64,000 nucleotides of DNA from Phycisphaerales bacterium UBA854 (GTDB taxonomy: Bacteria > Planctomycetota > Phycisphaerae > Phycisphaerales > SM1A02). The stretch covers positions 45,468 to 109,467 of the forward strand of contig DBGM01000037.1 of assembly GCA_002295885.1 (NCBI GenBank), in the 5' to 3' direction. Below the pieces are notes generated by a model. That model was not told where the DNA came from and made no database searches. It worked only from the letters and a program-made list of their open reading frames with translations. Of this stretch, positions 34,493-44,595 are shown piece after piece; positions within the stretch are counted from its first letter, which is position 1; the number at the start of each line of letters is the position of its first letter. The translations under genes and the position numbers were made by a program.

Positions 34493-37343
34493 GCGACTCG
34501 GGCGTCAGATAGCGTCCCGTGTGGCTGGCCTCGACCGATGCGATGGTCTCGGGGGTGCCCATGGCGACCAGCTCTCCGCCGCCCGAGCCCCCTTCGGGGC
34601 CGAGGTCCACGATCCAGTCGGCGTGCCGGATGACGTCCAGGTTGTGTTCGATCACCACCAGCGGGTGGCCGCGGTCGACCAGCCGGTTCAGCACCGACAG
34701 GAGTCGTTCCACATCGGAGAAGTGGAGTCCCGTCGTCGGTTCGTCGAGCACGTACAGGACCTTGCCCTGCTGACGGGTTCCCAGTTCGCGGGCAAGCTTG
34801 ATGCGCTGGGCCTCGCCGCCGGACAGGGTGGTCGAGGGCTGGCCGAGTTCGATGTAGCCGAGTCCCACGTCGCGGAGACAGGCCAGCATGCGGTGGATCT
34901 TCTGGTGGGCCTCGAAGAACTCCACTGCATCCTCGACCGTCATGGAGAGCACGTCGGCGATGGTGCGGTCCCGCCATCGGATCTCCAGTGTCTCCGGGTT
35001 GTACCGGCTGCCCTGGCAGTCGTCGCAGGTGACGAAGACGTCGGGGAGGAAGTGCATCTCGATCTTCTGCACGCCCTGTCCCTGGCACGACTCGCAGCGC
35101 CCGCCCTTGACGTTGAAGCTGAATCGCCCCGGCTGGTAGGCGCGGATCTTGGCCTCCCTCGTCGCGGCGAAGAGCTTCCTGATGCCGTCGAAGATGCCGG
35201 TGTAGGTGGCGGGGTTCGACCGGGGGGTGCGGCCGATGGGAGACTGGTCGACGGCCACCACCCGATCGATGGCGTCGAGTCCCTCGATCCGGTCGTGCTC
35301 GCCGGGGATCTCCCGGCTTCCGTGCAACTGCTGCATGGCGCCGCGCAGGAGCACCTGGTTCATCAGTGTGGACTTGCCGGAGCCGGACACACCGGTGACG
35401 CACGTCATGGCGCCGAGGGGGAAGGCGGCGTCGATTCCTCGTAGGTTGTTCGCACGTGCGCCGTGGACCGTGATCGCCTCCTTCGGGTCGAAGTCCCGTG
35501 GCTCCGGTCGGGGCTCGATGCGTCGTTCACCCGAGAGGTACCGGCCGGTGAGGGAGTCGGGGTCGGCCACGAGGTCGTCCACCGTCCCCTCGGAGACCAC
35601 GGTTCCGCCGTGGACTCCGGGGCCCGGTCCGATGTCGAGCACGTGGTCCGCGGAACGAATCATGCCCTCGTCGTGCTCCACGACCACGACGGTGTTTCCG
35701 ATGTCCGCCAGATTGCGCAGCGTGTTGACGAGTCGGTCGTTGTCACGCTGGTGCAGTCCGATGGTCGGTTCGTCGAGCACGTAGCAGACGCCGACCAGAC
35801 CGGAGCCCACCTGGGTGGCCAGTCGGATGCGCTGGGCCTCGCCGCCGGAGAGCGTGTTGGCGGCCCGGTCCAGCGACAGGTAGCCCAGACCCACCGACTC
35901 CATGAATCCGAGGCGGGCGCGGATCTCGCGCAGGATGGGTTCCGCGATGGTGCGGCGGGAATCATCGAGGGGAGGATTCTTCAGCAGGGTGGCGGCCCGT
36001 CCGATGGTCAGCGCGGAAAGGTCTGCAATGGACTTCGGGCCGTCGACCGTGGGGAACTTCACGGCGAGCGACGCCGGTCGCAGCCGGGCTCCCCCGCAGG
36101 CGGGGCAGACGGTGGTGCTCATGTAGGCCCGAAGTCGCTCCCGCATCGAGTCGCTCTCGGTCTGCTTGAGGCGCCGTTCCAGCATCGGCAGTATTCCCTC
36201 GAAGTGGAAGGTGCCGCGCTTCTTGGGGCCTTCCGTGCCGTGCAGCAGGACCCGCCGCTGTTCGGCGTCGAGTTGGTCGATCCGGCGCGAGGTGGGGACT
36301 CCCATGCCCTCGCAGTACTTTCGCAGTTGTCTCGTGTTCCAGGCGTTCATCCTCCGTCCGCGTCCGACCATCGCGGGGATCGCCTTCGTGCTGACCGGCA
36401 TGGACTCGTCGGGGATCACCAGTGCGACGTTGAACTCGTCGATCGTTCCGAGCCCGTCGCAGGACCGGCACGCACCCGCGGGCGAGTTGAAGGAGAACAG
36501 CCGCGGTTCCAGTTCGTCCAAGCTGCATTCGGGGTGATCGGGGCAGCTCATGCGGTCGCTGAAGCGGTGCTCGTCGTCGCCGTCGAGCACGAGCAGCCTG
36601 CCGTCGCCGACGCGGAGGGCGGTTTCGACCGAATCGGCAAGCCGGGGGCGAATGTCGTCCTTGATGGTGATCCGGTCGATCACCGCTTCGATGTCGTGCC
36701 GGACGTAGCGGCCCAGGTTCAGGGGATTCTCACCCCCCTCGGCGAGGGCGGTGCGGATGTCGATGATCTCCCCGTCGACCCGGGCGCGCACGAATCCGTC
36801 CTTCTGAAGGCCCGCGATCGTCTCGCGGTGGTACCCCTTGCGTCCCTGCACCACCGGGGCGCACAGGATCAGCTTGGACCCCTTCTTGAAGGTGGCCAGT
36901 CGATCGACGATCTGCGAAGCGGAGGTCGAGTCGATCGGGCGGCCGCACGTGCCCTTGCCCACCGGGGCCCAGCAGGTGGGGGTTCCGCACCGTGCCATGA
37001 GCAGGCGGAGGTAGTCGTGGATCTCGGTGGTGGTGGAGACGGTCGAGCGGGGGTTGTGACCGCCGCTGCGCTGCTGGATGGCGATGGTGGGGGGCAGTCC
37101 CTCGATGGACTCCACGTCCGGTTTGCTCATCTGGGTGAGGAACTGCCGGGCGTAGGCGCTCAGCGACTCCATGTACTTCCGCTGGCCCTCGGCGAAGATC
37201 GTGTCGAATGCGAGTGAACTCTTGCCGGACCCGGACACACCGGTGATGACCACCAGCCGGTCACGGGGAATCTCCACGTCAACCGACTTCAGGTTGTGCT
37301 CGCGTGCACCGCGGATTCGGATGTAGTTCGGGGAGTCTGCCAT
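34479..37343 (-). CDS. uvrA: Excinuclease ABC subunit A
   Basis: Damage-recognition ATPase of nucleotide excision repair. The 954-residue protein has two ABC ATPase modules (Walker A GVSGSGKSSLAFD near 36 and GVSGSGKSTLMNQ near 650), two LSGGEAQRI signature motifs, DEPTIGLH and DEPTTGLH, and zinc modules with CPACGG... and CESCQGQG...CDDCQG. Length is normal. It converges with the glycosyltransferase gene and is followed upstream by an ABC-2 permease on the same strand. Confidence 0.98.
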   Translation of the reverse strand: MADSPNYIRIRGAREHNLKSVDVEIPRDRLVVITGVSGSGKSSLAFDTIFAEGQRKYMESLSAYARQFLTQMSKPDVESIEGLPPTIAIQQRSGGHNPRSTVSTTTEIHDYLRLLMARCGTPTCWAPVGKGTCGRPIDSTSASQIVDRLATFKKGSKLILCAPVVQGRKGYHRETIAGLQKDGFVRARVDGEIIDIRTALAEGGENPLNLGRYVRHDIEAVIDRITIKDDIRPRLADSVETALRVGDGRLLVLDGDDEHRFSDRMSCPDHPECSLDELEPRLFSFNSPAGACRSCDGLGTIDEFNVALVIPDESMPVSTKAIPAMVGRGRRMNAWNTRQLRKYCEGMGVPTSRRIDQLDAEQRRVLLHGTEGPKKRGTFHFEGILPMLERRLKQTESDSMRERLRAYMSTTVCPACGGARLRPASLAVKFPTVDGPKSIADLSALTIGRAATLLKNPPLDDSRRTIAEPILREIRARLGFMESVGLGYLSLDRAANTLSGGEAQRIRLATQVGSGLVGVCYVLDEPTIGLHQRDNDRLVNTLRNLADIGNTVVVVEHDEGMIRSADHVLDIGPGPGVHGGTVVSEGTVDDLVADPDSLTGRYLSGERRIEPRPEPRDFDPKEAITVHGARANNLRGIDAAFPLGAMTCVTGVSGSGKSTLMNQVLLRGAMQQLHGSREIPGEHDRIEGLDAIDRVVAVDQSPIGRTPRSNPATYTGIFDGIRKLFAATREAKIRAYQPGRFSFNVKGGRCESCQGQGVQKIEMHFLPDVFVTCDDCQGSRYNPETLEIRWRDRTIADVLSMTVEDAVEFFEAHQKIHRMLACLRDVGLGYIELGQPSTTLSGGEAQRIKLARELGTRQQGKVLYVLDEPTTGLHFSDVERLLSVLNRLVDRGHPLVVIEHNLDVIRHADWIVDLGPEGGSGGGELVAMGTPETIASVEASHTGRYLTPESLTTV

Positions 37344-37373
37344 GGTCCGCTGGCCATGATAGGCCCCGGTCGG

Positions 37374-38513
37374 TCAGCCGATCTCGCGACGCTGGAAGAG
37401 GAAGATACCGACTCCCAGAATCGCCACCGAATACAGCGCCCCGTAGATGACCGATTCCAGGAGGTAGCCTCCCGGAATGATGAGGTTCTGGGTCAGGGCA
37501 TCGGAAAGCCAGAGGACCTGGAAGTTGGGCAGCACGCTGTAGCCGACCCATGAGAAGGTCCATTCCGCGATTTCGCCGCTGGTGACTCCGGGGACCTCCA
37601 TCAGGGGGACGGTGGGGACGTCGATGATGCGGGTGGTCTCCTCGATCTCACCCGAAGCCCAGCGCATCACCCGGGTGCTCTCCTCTTGGGTCACGAGTCC
37701 CTGGTTCCGGGCCAGCGTGAGCCAGTTCCCCTCGATCCGTGAGATGTTGCGACCGAAGATCCAGTCCGACAGGAGGCCGAGTATGAACAGGCCCACGGTC
37801 GTCACCAGCGTCATCAGCTGTCCCAGCCGGGTGGACACGGCCACCGCAATGGCGCACAGCACGACGATGGCGGTCATGATGCCGATCACCGCGAGCCAGA
37901 TCTGGTCCTTGAAGCTGCGCAGGAAGGGCTGGCTGTCGAACTCCGGGCCGAAGTTCATCGACAGCAGGTAGGCGAGGAACAGCAGCGGGGTCACGAAGCA
38001 GATCACACTGCTGGAGAACACCGTTCCGTAGAAGTAGTTGCACCACGCGGCGGCGCCGACGCCCAGGAGCAGACCTCCGACTCCGAACACGACCACCGGC
38101 AGGTGGACCGGATCCCGGACCGTCTCGATCACGGTGTGGAGCTCCACCAGCATGAACGTGAAGGTCATGCAGAACCCGACCAGCACCATGGCCGCGGTCA
38201 CTCCGAGGAACTTTCCGACGACGAAGACGGGACGGTTCACCGGCTTGCTGATCACCGTCAGGGCCGTTCGGTTCTCGATCTCCCGACCAAGGACGTTGGT
38301 CGCGATGAAGGCGGCCAGCACGGCGCCCGCGAGGAAGACGGTGGCGAGGCCGATGTCGATCAGCATTCGCTGGTTCTCGTCCATGGTGAAGGCCGAGAGG
38401 GGATTGCTCAGCACGATCAGCACCATCGCCGCCACGAGAATCACCAGCATGATGGGCTGGCGGATGCTCTCGAAAAAGGTGTTTCTGGCGATGGCGAAGA
38501 GCTGCTGGAACAT
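37374..38513 (-). CDS. ABC-2 type transporter permease
   Basis: 379 residues with a cytoplasmic start (FAIARNTFFESIRQPIM) typical of ABC-2 (NosY-like) permeases and about six membrane helices, plus a roughly 100-residue non-membrane segment (about 245-335) before the last helix. No ATPase is adjacent. The nearest is the one in the SPFH operon, whose divergent start is 244 bp away, so this could be an alternative permease for it. ATG 38513 has a weak ribosome site. Confidence 0.85.
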   Translation of the reverse strand: MFQQLFAIARNTFFESIRQPIMLVILVAAMVLIVLSNPLSAFTMDENQRMLIDIGLATVFLAGAVLAAFIATNVLGREIENRTALTVISKPVNRPVFVVGKFLGVTAAMVLVGFCMTFTFMLVELHTVIETVRDPVHLPVVVFGVGGLLLGVGAAAWCNYFYGTVFSSSVICFVTPLLFLAYLLSMNFGPEFDSQPFLRSFKDQIWLAVIGIMTAIVVLCAIAVAVSTRLGQLMTLVTTVGLFILGLLSDWIFGRNISRIEGNWLTLARNQGLVTQEESTRVMRWASGEIEETTRIIDVPTVPLMEVPGVTSGEIAEWTFSWVGYSVLPNFQVLWLSDALTQNLIIPGGYLLESVIYGALYSVAILGVGIFLFQRREIG

Positions 38514-38623
38514 CGGGCTGGTGATGGTACCCGGATGGGGGGCCGATGGTTCGGTCTCTGGAGCCCATTTTCGGCGATGAAAGGGGATGGAACCCCCCTG
38601 AGAGGGCCCCATTTGACGTTTTT

Positions 38624-38632
38624 TGCTACATT
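38624..38632 (+). promoter_or_regulatory. Extended -10 element TGCTACATT upstream of the SPFH operon
   Basis: TGCTACATT lies about 125 bases before ATG 38758, after a T-run. A TTGACG at 38613-38618 is only 8 bases away and so cannot be its -35 box. It matches the GCTA-type element of other genes. Confidence 0.45.
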
Positions 38633-38757
38633 GCCCGCCTCCGTCACGAACCCGGGGGCGTGGGTACGACGTACTGAACGGGCGTCTCGCGTGGGCCATT
38701 GTGTGGCCTCGATCCGGGTCGGGACTGGCAACCGGAACATGGCTGAGTGAAGCACCG

Positions 38758-40935
38758 ATGAGGATCGACCACCTCGCCTACCAACGGGCGACCAACATCG
38801 CGGGATTCGGATTCCTCCTGCAGCTCGTCGTTGCGACCGTGCTCCTGATCTTCGGCCTGCGGTCCGGAGACACGACCGCGGAGTACTCGTCCTGGTACCT
38901 CTACGTGGGGCTGGTGGTCTGGCTGGGGATGATCATCATCTTCAACCAGCACAAGCTGGAGCGGCTGGAGGCGCTCGAGGAGGGGGAACTGACCGCCTCG
39001 GGAAGCAGCGGCGAGTCCATCTTCGACCGATCCGGCGAGGAGATCCGCACCGCCGCCCGTCGTCTGCGCCTCATGTACAAGTGGGTGATGCCGGGAGCGA
39101 GTCTCCTGGTCATCCTGCTGCTGGGCATCCTCGCCTGGATCATGTTCGACCAGCTTTCGGAGATCGCGGAACCGACCAACCGTCTCGAGCTCGGGTTGAC
39201 CCAGAGCAAGGGATGGCTCATCGCCGTGGGGCTGGGCTTCGCGGTGATCTGCTTCATCTTCTCCCGCTACCTGGCGGGAATGGCCGCACTGGGCGTGTGG
39301 CAGAACCTTCGGGCCGGAGCCGGCGTCATGGTCGGCAACGTCATCGTGCTGATGGCCGTGGTGATCGGGACGATCTTCCGGTTCTTCGAGATCGACAGTG
39401 TGATCTGGGTCGCGGCCTGGCTCATTCCCGTGCTCATGGTCGCGGTCGCGATCGAGATCGTCCTGAACCTGGTCCTCAACATGTACCGCCCCCGGATCAG
39501 CGGTGACTGGCCCCGTGCGGCCTACGATTCCCGCGGATTGAGCCTGCTGGCCACCCCGGACAACTTCGTCCGATCGATCAACGACGCCGTCAACTACCAG
39601 TTCGGATTCGACATCACGAGCTCATGGGGCTACCAGTTGCTGCTCCGCAGCGGCGCCTGGCTGACCGTACTGGGCCTGATCGTCCTCGTCGGCCTTTCGA
39701 CGCTCTCCGTGGTCGGGGGTCGGGAGCAGGGGCTGCGGCTGCGGTCGGGTGCCATCGTGTCCTCCGACGGCTCGGCGGTTCGGGACTCCGGTTTCTTCTG
39801 GAAACTCCCCTGGCCGCTGGAGACGACCTCGCTGTACGACGTGGGCAAGGTTCGGGAGCTTCCGCTGACCCCGATGGATCGTCAGCGACGTCGCGGCTTC
39901 CTGTGGGAGGACGAGGTCAAGCTGGCGCCCGGCGAGAAGCTGGAACCGTTCATCGTCGGCCGTTCACGTCTCGGAGGCGAACTCATCGCCGAGCCCGCGG
40001 GCGATGAAGGCGACGACTTCGGTGGCGAATACGCGCTCGTCGACATGCTGGTGCTGATGGAGTACCGGATCCAGTCGGGAGACGCCGACGGCGATTCGGG
40101 ACTGCTCCGCTACCTTCGCTTCGGAACCGACCAGGTCGCGCGGCGTCAGAATCTGACCGAGCGCGAGCAGGGGCTGCGGGATCTGGCTCTCTCCGAAGTC
40201 ACCCGCTACATGGCCACCCGTTCCCTCGATGATGTCCTGTCGGACGAGCGGGCCGAAATCTCGGGGGCGCTGGAGAAGCTCATCCAGAAGCGGTTCGATC
40301 GACTTGCCGTCGGCGTGGAACTGCTTTCGGTGAACATCCCAATGATCCGTCCGTCCGGTGATGCGGCCAAGGACTTCCAGGATCTTCCCCTCGCGGTGCA
40401 GCAGCGGGACCAGCTCGTCGCGAACGCGGAGCGGAACCGGATCACGCTCTACACCGCGATCGTGGGCGACACCAAGGGCGTTGACGACATCGTCTCGGCC
40501 ATCGATCGAACCAACGACGCCCGTCAGGCGCTCGACACGGCGGTATCCGAGCACGGATTGAGTTCGCCGGAGGCGGCTGCCGCCCAGAAGCGGCTCTCGG
40601 AGCGGATCGTCGAGGCGGAGCGGCTGCTTCAGCAGGGTGGTGGTTCAGCCGTCTCCCTGATCCAGTCGGCCGAACGCGACCGCTGGATCGAGATCATGGA
40701 AAAGCGGGCCCAGGCGGACCGGGTCAAGAGCCAGGTCGCCGCCTACCAGGCTGCGCCCCAGCTCTATCGCCAGCGATCGATCATGCAGACCTACGTCCGG
40801 AAGCTGCAGGATCTCCGCAAGTACATCGTCGGAATCGCACCCGAGCGAATGAACGTCAACGTCGAGTTGCGTGATCTCGCATCGCCGAACACGATCTTCG
40901 AAGGTATTTCAAACGAAGAAGGATCGACGCCATGA
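38758..40935 (+). CDS. SPFH (HflK-like) protein with a polytopic N-terminal membrane domain
   Basis: 725 residues. About seven membrane helices (near 15-35, 46-62, 110-130, 154-178, 187-210, 218-243 and 294-316) precede an SPFH/band 7 region (from about 320), a long helical part with EAAAAQKRLSERIVEAERLL and a C-terminal coil. HflK normally has a single helix, so the multi-helix N-terminus is unusual. SPFH proteins form large membrane cages; HflK/HflC restrain FtsH protease in E. coli. It is the first gene of a six-gene operon; the next gene starts at ATGA in its stop. Confidence 0.82.
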   Translation: MRIDHLAYQRATNIAGFGFLLQLVVATVLLIFGLRSGDTTAEYSSWYLYVGLVVWLGMIIIFNQHKLERLEALEEGELTASGSSGESIFDRSGEEIRTAARRLRLMYKWVMPGASLLVILLLGILAWIMFDQLSEIAEPTNRLELGLTQSKGWLIAVGLGFAVICFIFSRYLAGMAALGVWQNLRAGAGVMVGNVIVLMAVVIGTIFRFFEIDSVIWVAAWLIPVLMVAVAIEIVLNLVLNMYRPRISGDWPRAAYDSRGLSLLATPDNFVRSINDAVNYQFGFDITSSWGYQLLLRSGAWLTVLGLIVLVGLSTLSVVGGREQGLRLRSGAIVSSDGSAVRDSGFFWKLPWPLETTSLYDVGKVRELPLTPMDRQRRRGFLWEDEVKLAPGEKLEPFIVGRSRLGGELIAEPAGDEGDDFGGEYALVDMLVLMEYRIQSGDADGDSGLLRYLRFGTDQVARRQNLTEREQGLRDLALSEVTRYMATRSLDDVLSDERAEISGALEKLIQKRFDRLAVGVELLSVNIPMIRPSGDAAKDFQDLPLAVQQRDQLVANAERNRITLYTAIVGDTKGVDDIVSAIDRTNDARQALDTAVSEHGLSSPEAAAAQKRLSERIVEAERLLQQGGGSAVSLIQSAERDRWIEIMEKRAQADRVKSQVAAYQAAPQLYRQRSIMQTYVRKLQDLRKYIVGIAPERMNVNVELRDLASPNTIFEGISNEEGSTP

Positions 40936-41891
40936 AGAAGGTTGTCGCCATTATCGTCGGACTGATCATCCTGGCCGTGCTGCTTCTGTTCAGCATGACC
41001 TACTCCGTCTCGTACCACGAGGTCGGGATCAGGAGCCGGTTCGGGAAGATCGACGAAAGCAGCATCATCAAGGAGCCCGGGCTTCATTTCCGGCTTCCGT
41101 TCTTCGCCGACTCGGTCCAGACGTTCGACACCCGCACCCAGCTGCTCAAGTCGCCGATGGACAACCTGCAGACGAAGGATGGTCAGCAGATCGTCGTCGA
41201 GGCGTTCATGTTCTGGAAGATCGACACGGAGGGCGACGGACCCCTGAAGTTCTACGAGAGCTTCGCCTCGATCGGGGAGGCGCCGCCGATCCTCGAGTCG
41301 AAGTTCCGCGACGCCGTGTCCGTCCTGAGTCAGTACCGGTTCAGCGAGCTGCTCGGTCCCGAGAGCCGCCTGGAACAGGCCGAGGGTGAGATTCTCTCCC
41401 GCATGCAGTCCTTGGAGGCCGAGGGCGTGCTTCCGGTCTTCGCCGGAGTGAGCCGAGTGGTGTTGAAGGAGAAGACCTCGCAGGCCGTCATCCGGCGCAT
41501 GAAGGCCCGACGCGACACGTTGGCGGAGAACGAGCGTGCCCGCGGAGTGGCCGAGGCCCAGCGGATCTCCTCCGAGGCCCAGACCACCGCCGACAAGATC
41601 CTCGCCTTCGCTTCGCAGCGGGCCCAGGAGATCCGGACCCGCGGCGAGGAGCAGGCCGCCAAGTACCTCCAGCAGATGTCGCAGGACGAGGACCTCGCCA
41701 TCTTCCTGATCTGGCTGGATGCGCTCGAGCAGGCTCTGGCCGAGAACACCACGGTGATTCTCGAGACGGACTTCGCTCCCTGGCACCTCATGAACATCCA
41801 GTCGCCCGATTCCACCAATCCGATTCCCCAGCCCATGGAGCGGATCGAAGGTGGGGGAGCCCGGGTGCCTGAAGGAGCAACCCGGCCGTGA
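40932..41891 (+). CDS. HflC-like SPFH protein
   Basis: 319 residues: one N-terminal membrane helix (4-24), then a full SPFH domain (HEVGIRSRFGKIDESSI, EPGLHFRLPF, VVEAFMFWKI) and the long charged helix with ARGVAEAQRISSEAQT that is characteristic of HflC. Closest to HflC in order and length. It overlaps both neighbours (ATGA and GTGA), so the three SPFH proteins are likely made in fixed ratio and form a mixed assembly. Confidence 0.9.
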   Translation: MKKVVAIIVGLIILAVLLLFSMTYSVSYHEVGIRSRFGKIDESSIIKEPGLHFRLPFFADSVQTFDTRTQLLKSPMDNLQTKDGQQIVVEAFMFWKIDTEGDGPLKFYESFASIGEAPPILESKFRDAVSVLSQYRFSELLGPESRLEQAEGEILSRMQSLEAEGVLPVFAGVSRVVLKEKTSQAVIRRMKARRDTLAENERARGVAEAQRISSEAQTTADKILAFASQRAQEIRTRGEEQAAKYLQQMSQDEDLAIFLIWLDALEQALAENTTVILETDFAPWHLMNIQSPDSTNPIPQPMERIEGGGARVPEGATRP

Positions 41892-43363
41892 CCGATCACA
41901 CGCACGATCCCGACCGGGACCCGCTGGTCTCCATCGAGGAGACGCCGATGGAGGTCGAGGCTCCGCGCCGCGCCGCCTCGGCCGAGTTCAACGTCGACGC
42001 GGAAATCGGCTCCGAAGCCGCTCTTCGCGAGGCGATGGATCCCGCCAACCGGTCGCTCGCCGATGCCCTGCACATGAGCTTCCGGGTGCTGCAGTTCGTG
42101 ATCGTGGTGCTGCTGGTCCTCTTCCTCTTCTCGGGGTTCAAGACGATCGGCAACAACGAGAGCGGCGTGGCCACGACCTGGGGCCGCGTCGACGACATCG
42201 AGGGCCTCGGACCGGGGTTCCACATGAACTGGCCCCCCCCGGTCGGTGGATTCGTGGTGGTTCCCACGGAGCCGCGCACGGTCACGGACGGCAGGGTCTT
42301 CCTCGCCTCCACCGGTGGTGCGATCAACGAGGAGGATGCGATCCAGAACGCCCAGGCCAACCAGGGCCTGATCCCGGGACGGGACGGTTCGGTCATCGTC
42401 CAGGGCGGTGAACTGGCCCACGTCGAGGTGAAGGCCCAGTACGAGGTCGCGGACGTCGTGGAGTACATCGAGGAGCTTCCTGCGGAGGCGCCCCGCCAGA
42501 TGGTCCAGTTGGCCCTGCAGCGGGCCGTCATCCACGTCGCCGCCCGCCACACCCTGCAGGAGCTTCGGGAGGAGCTGTCGACCGAGGAGATCCGGGCGAT
42601 GCTGAAGCAGGATGTCCAGTCCACGCTCGACCGGGCCCGCAGCGGCATTCGGGTGATCGATGTGGTGCTCGAGGAGAAGTTCCTCCCTCCGCGCTTCATC
42701 CAGAAGTCCTTCGAGGACTTCACCATCAACCGACAGCTCGCCCGTCAGGAGATCCAGGCTTCCCAGAAGGATGCGGACGAACTGCTGATCAAGACCGCAG
42801 GCGAGTACTACGCGGAACTGACTGCGTTGATCGACCGCTACGAGGACGCATGGGAACTGGATTCCAGCGACGCCGGGGACATCCTCTCGGGCATCAACGC
42901 GTTTCTCGACGGGGACAAGGTGGCGGGGACCGCATCGAACTACATCAACGCTGCCAACGGTTATCTGGCCAGCATCGACACCAGCATCGGGCTCGAGGCA
43001 CGGCGGTTCGAGGGTCTCCTCGATGCGTACCGGGACCATCCGCAATTGGTCGTGGCCCAGCGATGGCTGGAGGTCTACGGTACGGTCATGGATCGTCCCG
43101 ACGTCGAGATCATGTACGTCCCGCGGCAGTTGGGATCGATGGCCCTCGACCTGTCAGGTCTCCAGGCCGTCAAGGACATCCGACGACGCGCAGAGATGCA
43201 GCAGCGTGAGCTCGAGGCCACCTACCGCGACCTCGATCTGCTGGGTTCGACGCTGAAGCGGGTGGATGAGATGAAGGAGGCGGGCCGAGCCGGCCGCCAA
43301 CTGGAGTTCGACGACACCGGTCGGGTCAAGGGCCTGCGTTCCGAGAACCTGGACAAGAACTAG
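41888..43363 (+). CDS. HflK-like SPFH protein
   Basis: 491 residues starting at GTG overlapping the previous stop. An acidic cytoplasmic N-terminus is followed by one membrane helix (about 66-85), the HflK-like entry NNESGVATTWGRVDDI and GPGFHMNWPPPVGG, the SPFH core and long helices. An insert of about 70 residues interrupts the usual post-SPFH coil (around 300-370). It is the third SPFH protein in a row. The ABC ATPase gene follows after 29 bp. Confidence 0.88.
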   Translation: MTDHTHDPDRDPLVSIEETPMEVEAPRRAASAEFNVDAEIGSEAALREAMDPANRSLADALHMSFRVLQFVIVVLLVLFLFSGFKTIGNNESGVATTWGRVDDIEGLGPGFHMNWPPPVGGFVVVPTEPRTVTDGRVFLASTGGAINEEDAIQNAQANQGLIPGRDGSVIVQGGELAHVEVKAQYEVADVVEYIEELPAEAPRQMVQLALQRAVIHVAARHTLQELREELSTEEIRAMLKQDVQSTLDRARSGIRVIDVVLEEKFLPPRFIQKSFEDFTINRQLARQEIQASQKDADELLIKTAGEYYAELTALIDRYEDAWELDSSDAGDILSGINAFLDGDKVAGTASNYINAANGYLASIDTSIGLEARRFEGLLDAYRDHPQLVVAQRWLEVYGTVMDRPDVEIMYVPRQLGSMALDLSGLQAVKDIRRRAEMQQRELEATYRDLDLLGSTLKRVDEMKEAGRAGRQLEFDDTGRVKGLRSENLDKN

Positions 43364-43392
43364 ACACGATTTCCGGCGGAGAGCCGACGCAC

Positions 43393-44595
43393 ATGGTGAA
43401 GCAATCCTCGAATCCGATCGTCGAGGCGGTTGGCCTGACCAAGGTCTTCCGCGATTTCTGGATGCGGACCAAGGCCCTGGCCGTGGATCACATCGACTTC
43501 GAGATCAATCCCGGAGAGATCTTCGGGCTGCTCGGGCCCAACGGCTCCGGCAAGAGCACCACGATCAAGATGATCCTCGGGTTGCTCCACAAGACTTCGG
43601 GCCAGTTGACGGTCTTCGGGCGGACCCCTTCGGACGTGACCGTTAAGAAGCACATCGGATTCCTTCCCGAAGAGTCGTACCTCTACCGGTATCTCAATCC
43701 TCAGGAGACGCTCGACTACTACGGACGTCTCTTCGGCCTGGATCGTGCGACGCGTCGTCGTCGCATCGAGGAGCTGCTGGAGATGGTGGGGCTCAGCCAT
43801 GTGGCCCACCGGCCCATCGGCGAGTTCTCGAAGGGCATGGCCCGTCGCATCGGTATCGCCCAGGCCCTCATCAACGATCCGGAGTTCCTCATTCTCGATG
43901 AGCCGACGTCGGGTCTTGATCCCATCGGCACCAAGCAGGTCAAGGATCTGCTGCTGAATCTCCGGTCCCGGAACAAGACCATCCTGCTCAGTTCGCATCT
44001 GCTATCCGACGTGCAGGACGTCTGCGACCGGATGGTCATGCTCTACGGCGGCACCATCCGCGCCGAGGGAAGCGTTGACCAGCTGCTCGAGGACACAGGT
44101 CGCACGATCATCCAGTCGCCGCGTCTCAAGGCGGAGACCATCGAACGCGTGGAGGCGGTCATCCGCGAGTCGGAAGGCATCGCGATCGAGAAGGTTAGCC
44201 AGCCCCGGCAGCGGCTGGAGGATCTGTTCCTCGACATCGTCGAACAGGCCCGCCGTGAACAGGTCGAGACGGCGGGGGCGACCGAGAGCGGTCAGACTGC
44301 AGGGTTCCTGCGTGCTCAGGGCGAAGGCGACGAGCTCATCGAGTCGCTGACCCGCGACGCGTTGGATGCCCCGCCGGTCCGGGCCACGGAGGTCAAGGAA
44401 GCCTCACGCGAGGAAGTCCAGCGGGTGACCACAGACAAGGTGGTGGAAGGTCTCACCTCCGCCGCCCCCGAGCCCGAAGCGAAGGCGACGGAGGTCTCAC
44501 GCAAGGTCGAGCGCCCCCGGGTCGACCAGTCCATGATTGACGATCTGATCGACGGGGTCGGATCATCCGACGACGAGGACGAACCGGGCGAATGA
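43393..44595 (+). CDS. ABC transporter ATP-binding protein with acidic C-terminal extension
   Basis: 400 residues. The ATPase domain (1-240) has Walker A GPNGSGKST, signature FSKGM in place of LSGGQ (usual in ABC-2 exporters), Walker B FLILDEPTSGLDP and switch SSHLL. A DrrA-type C-terminal region follows (to about 300), then roughly 100 residues of low-complexity acidic, Glu/Thr/Ala-rich sequence ending DDEDEPGE. It overlaps the permease start as ATGA. It most likely energises that permease; the substrate is unknown. Confidence 0.92.
   Translation: MVKQSSNPIVEAVGLTKVFRDFWMRTKALAVDHIDFEINPGEIFGLLGPNGSGKSTTIKMILGLLHKTSGQLTVFGRTPSDVTVKKHIGFLPEESYLYRYLNPQETLDYYGRLFGLDRATRRRRIEELLEMVGLSHVAHRPIGEFSKGMARRIGIAQALINDPEFLILDEPTSGLDPIGTKQVKDLLLNLRSRNKTILLSSHLLSDVQDVCDRMVMLYGGTIRAEGSVDQLLEDTGRTIIQSPRLKAETIERVEAVIRESEGIAIEKVSQPRQRLEDLFLDIVEQARREQVETAGATESGQTAGFLRAQGEGDELIESLTRDALDAPPVRATEVKEASREEVQRVTTDKVVEGLTSAAPEPEAKATEVSRKVERPRVDQSMIDDLIDGVGSSDDEDEPGE

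Noticed and set aside
38613..38632. TTGACG and TACATT as a -35/-10 pair
   Set aside because: Only 8 bases separate them; only the extended -10 element is retained.
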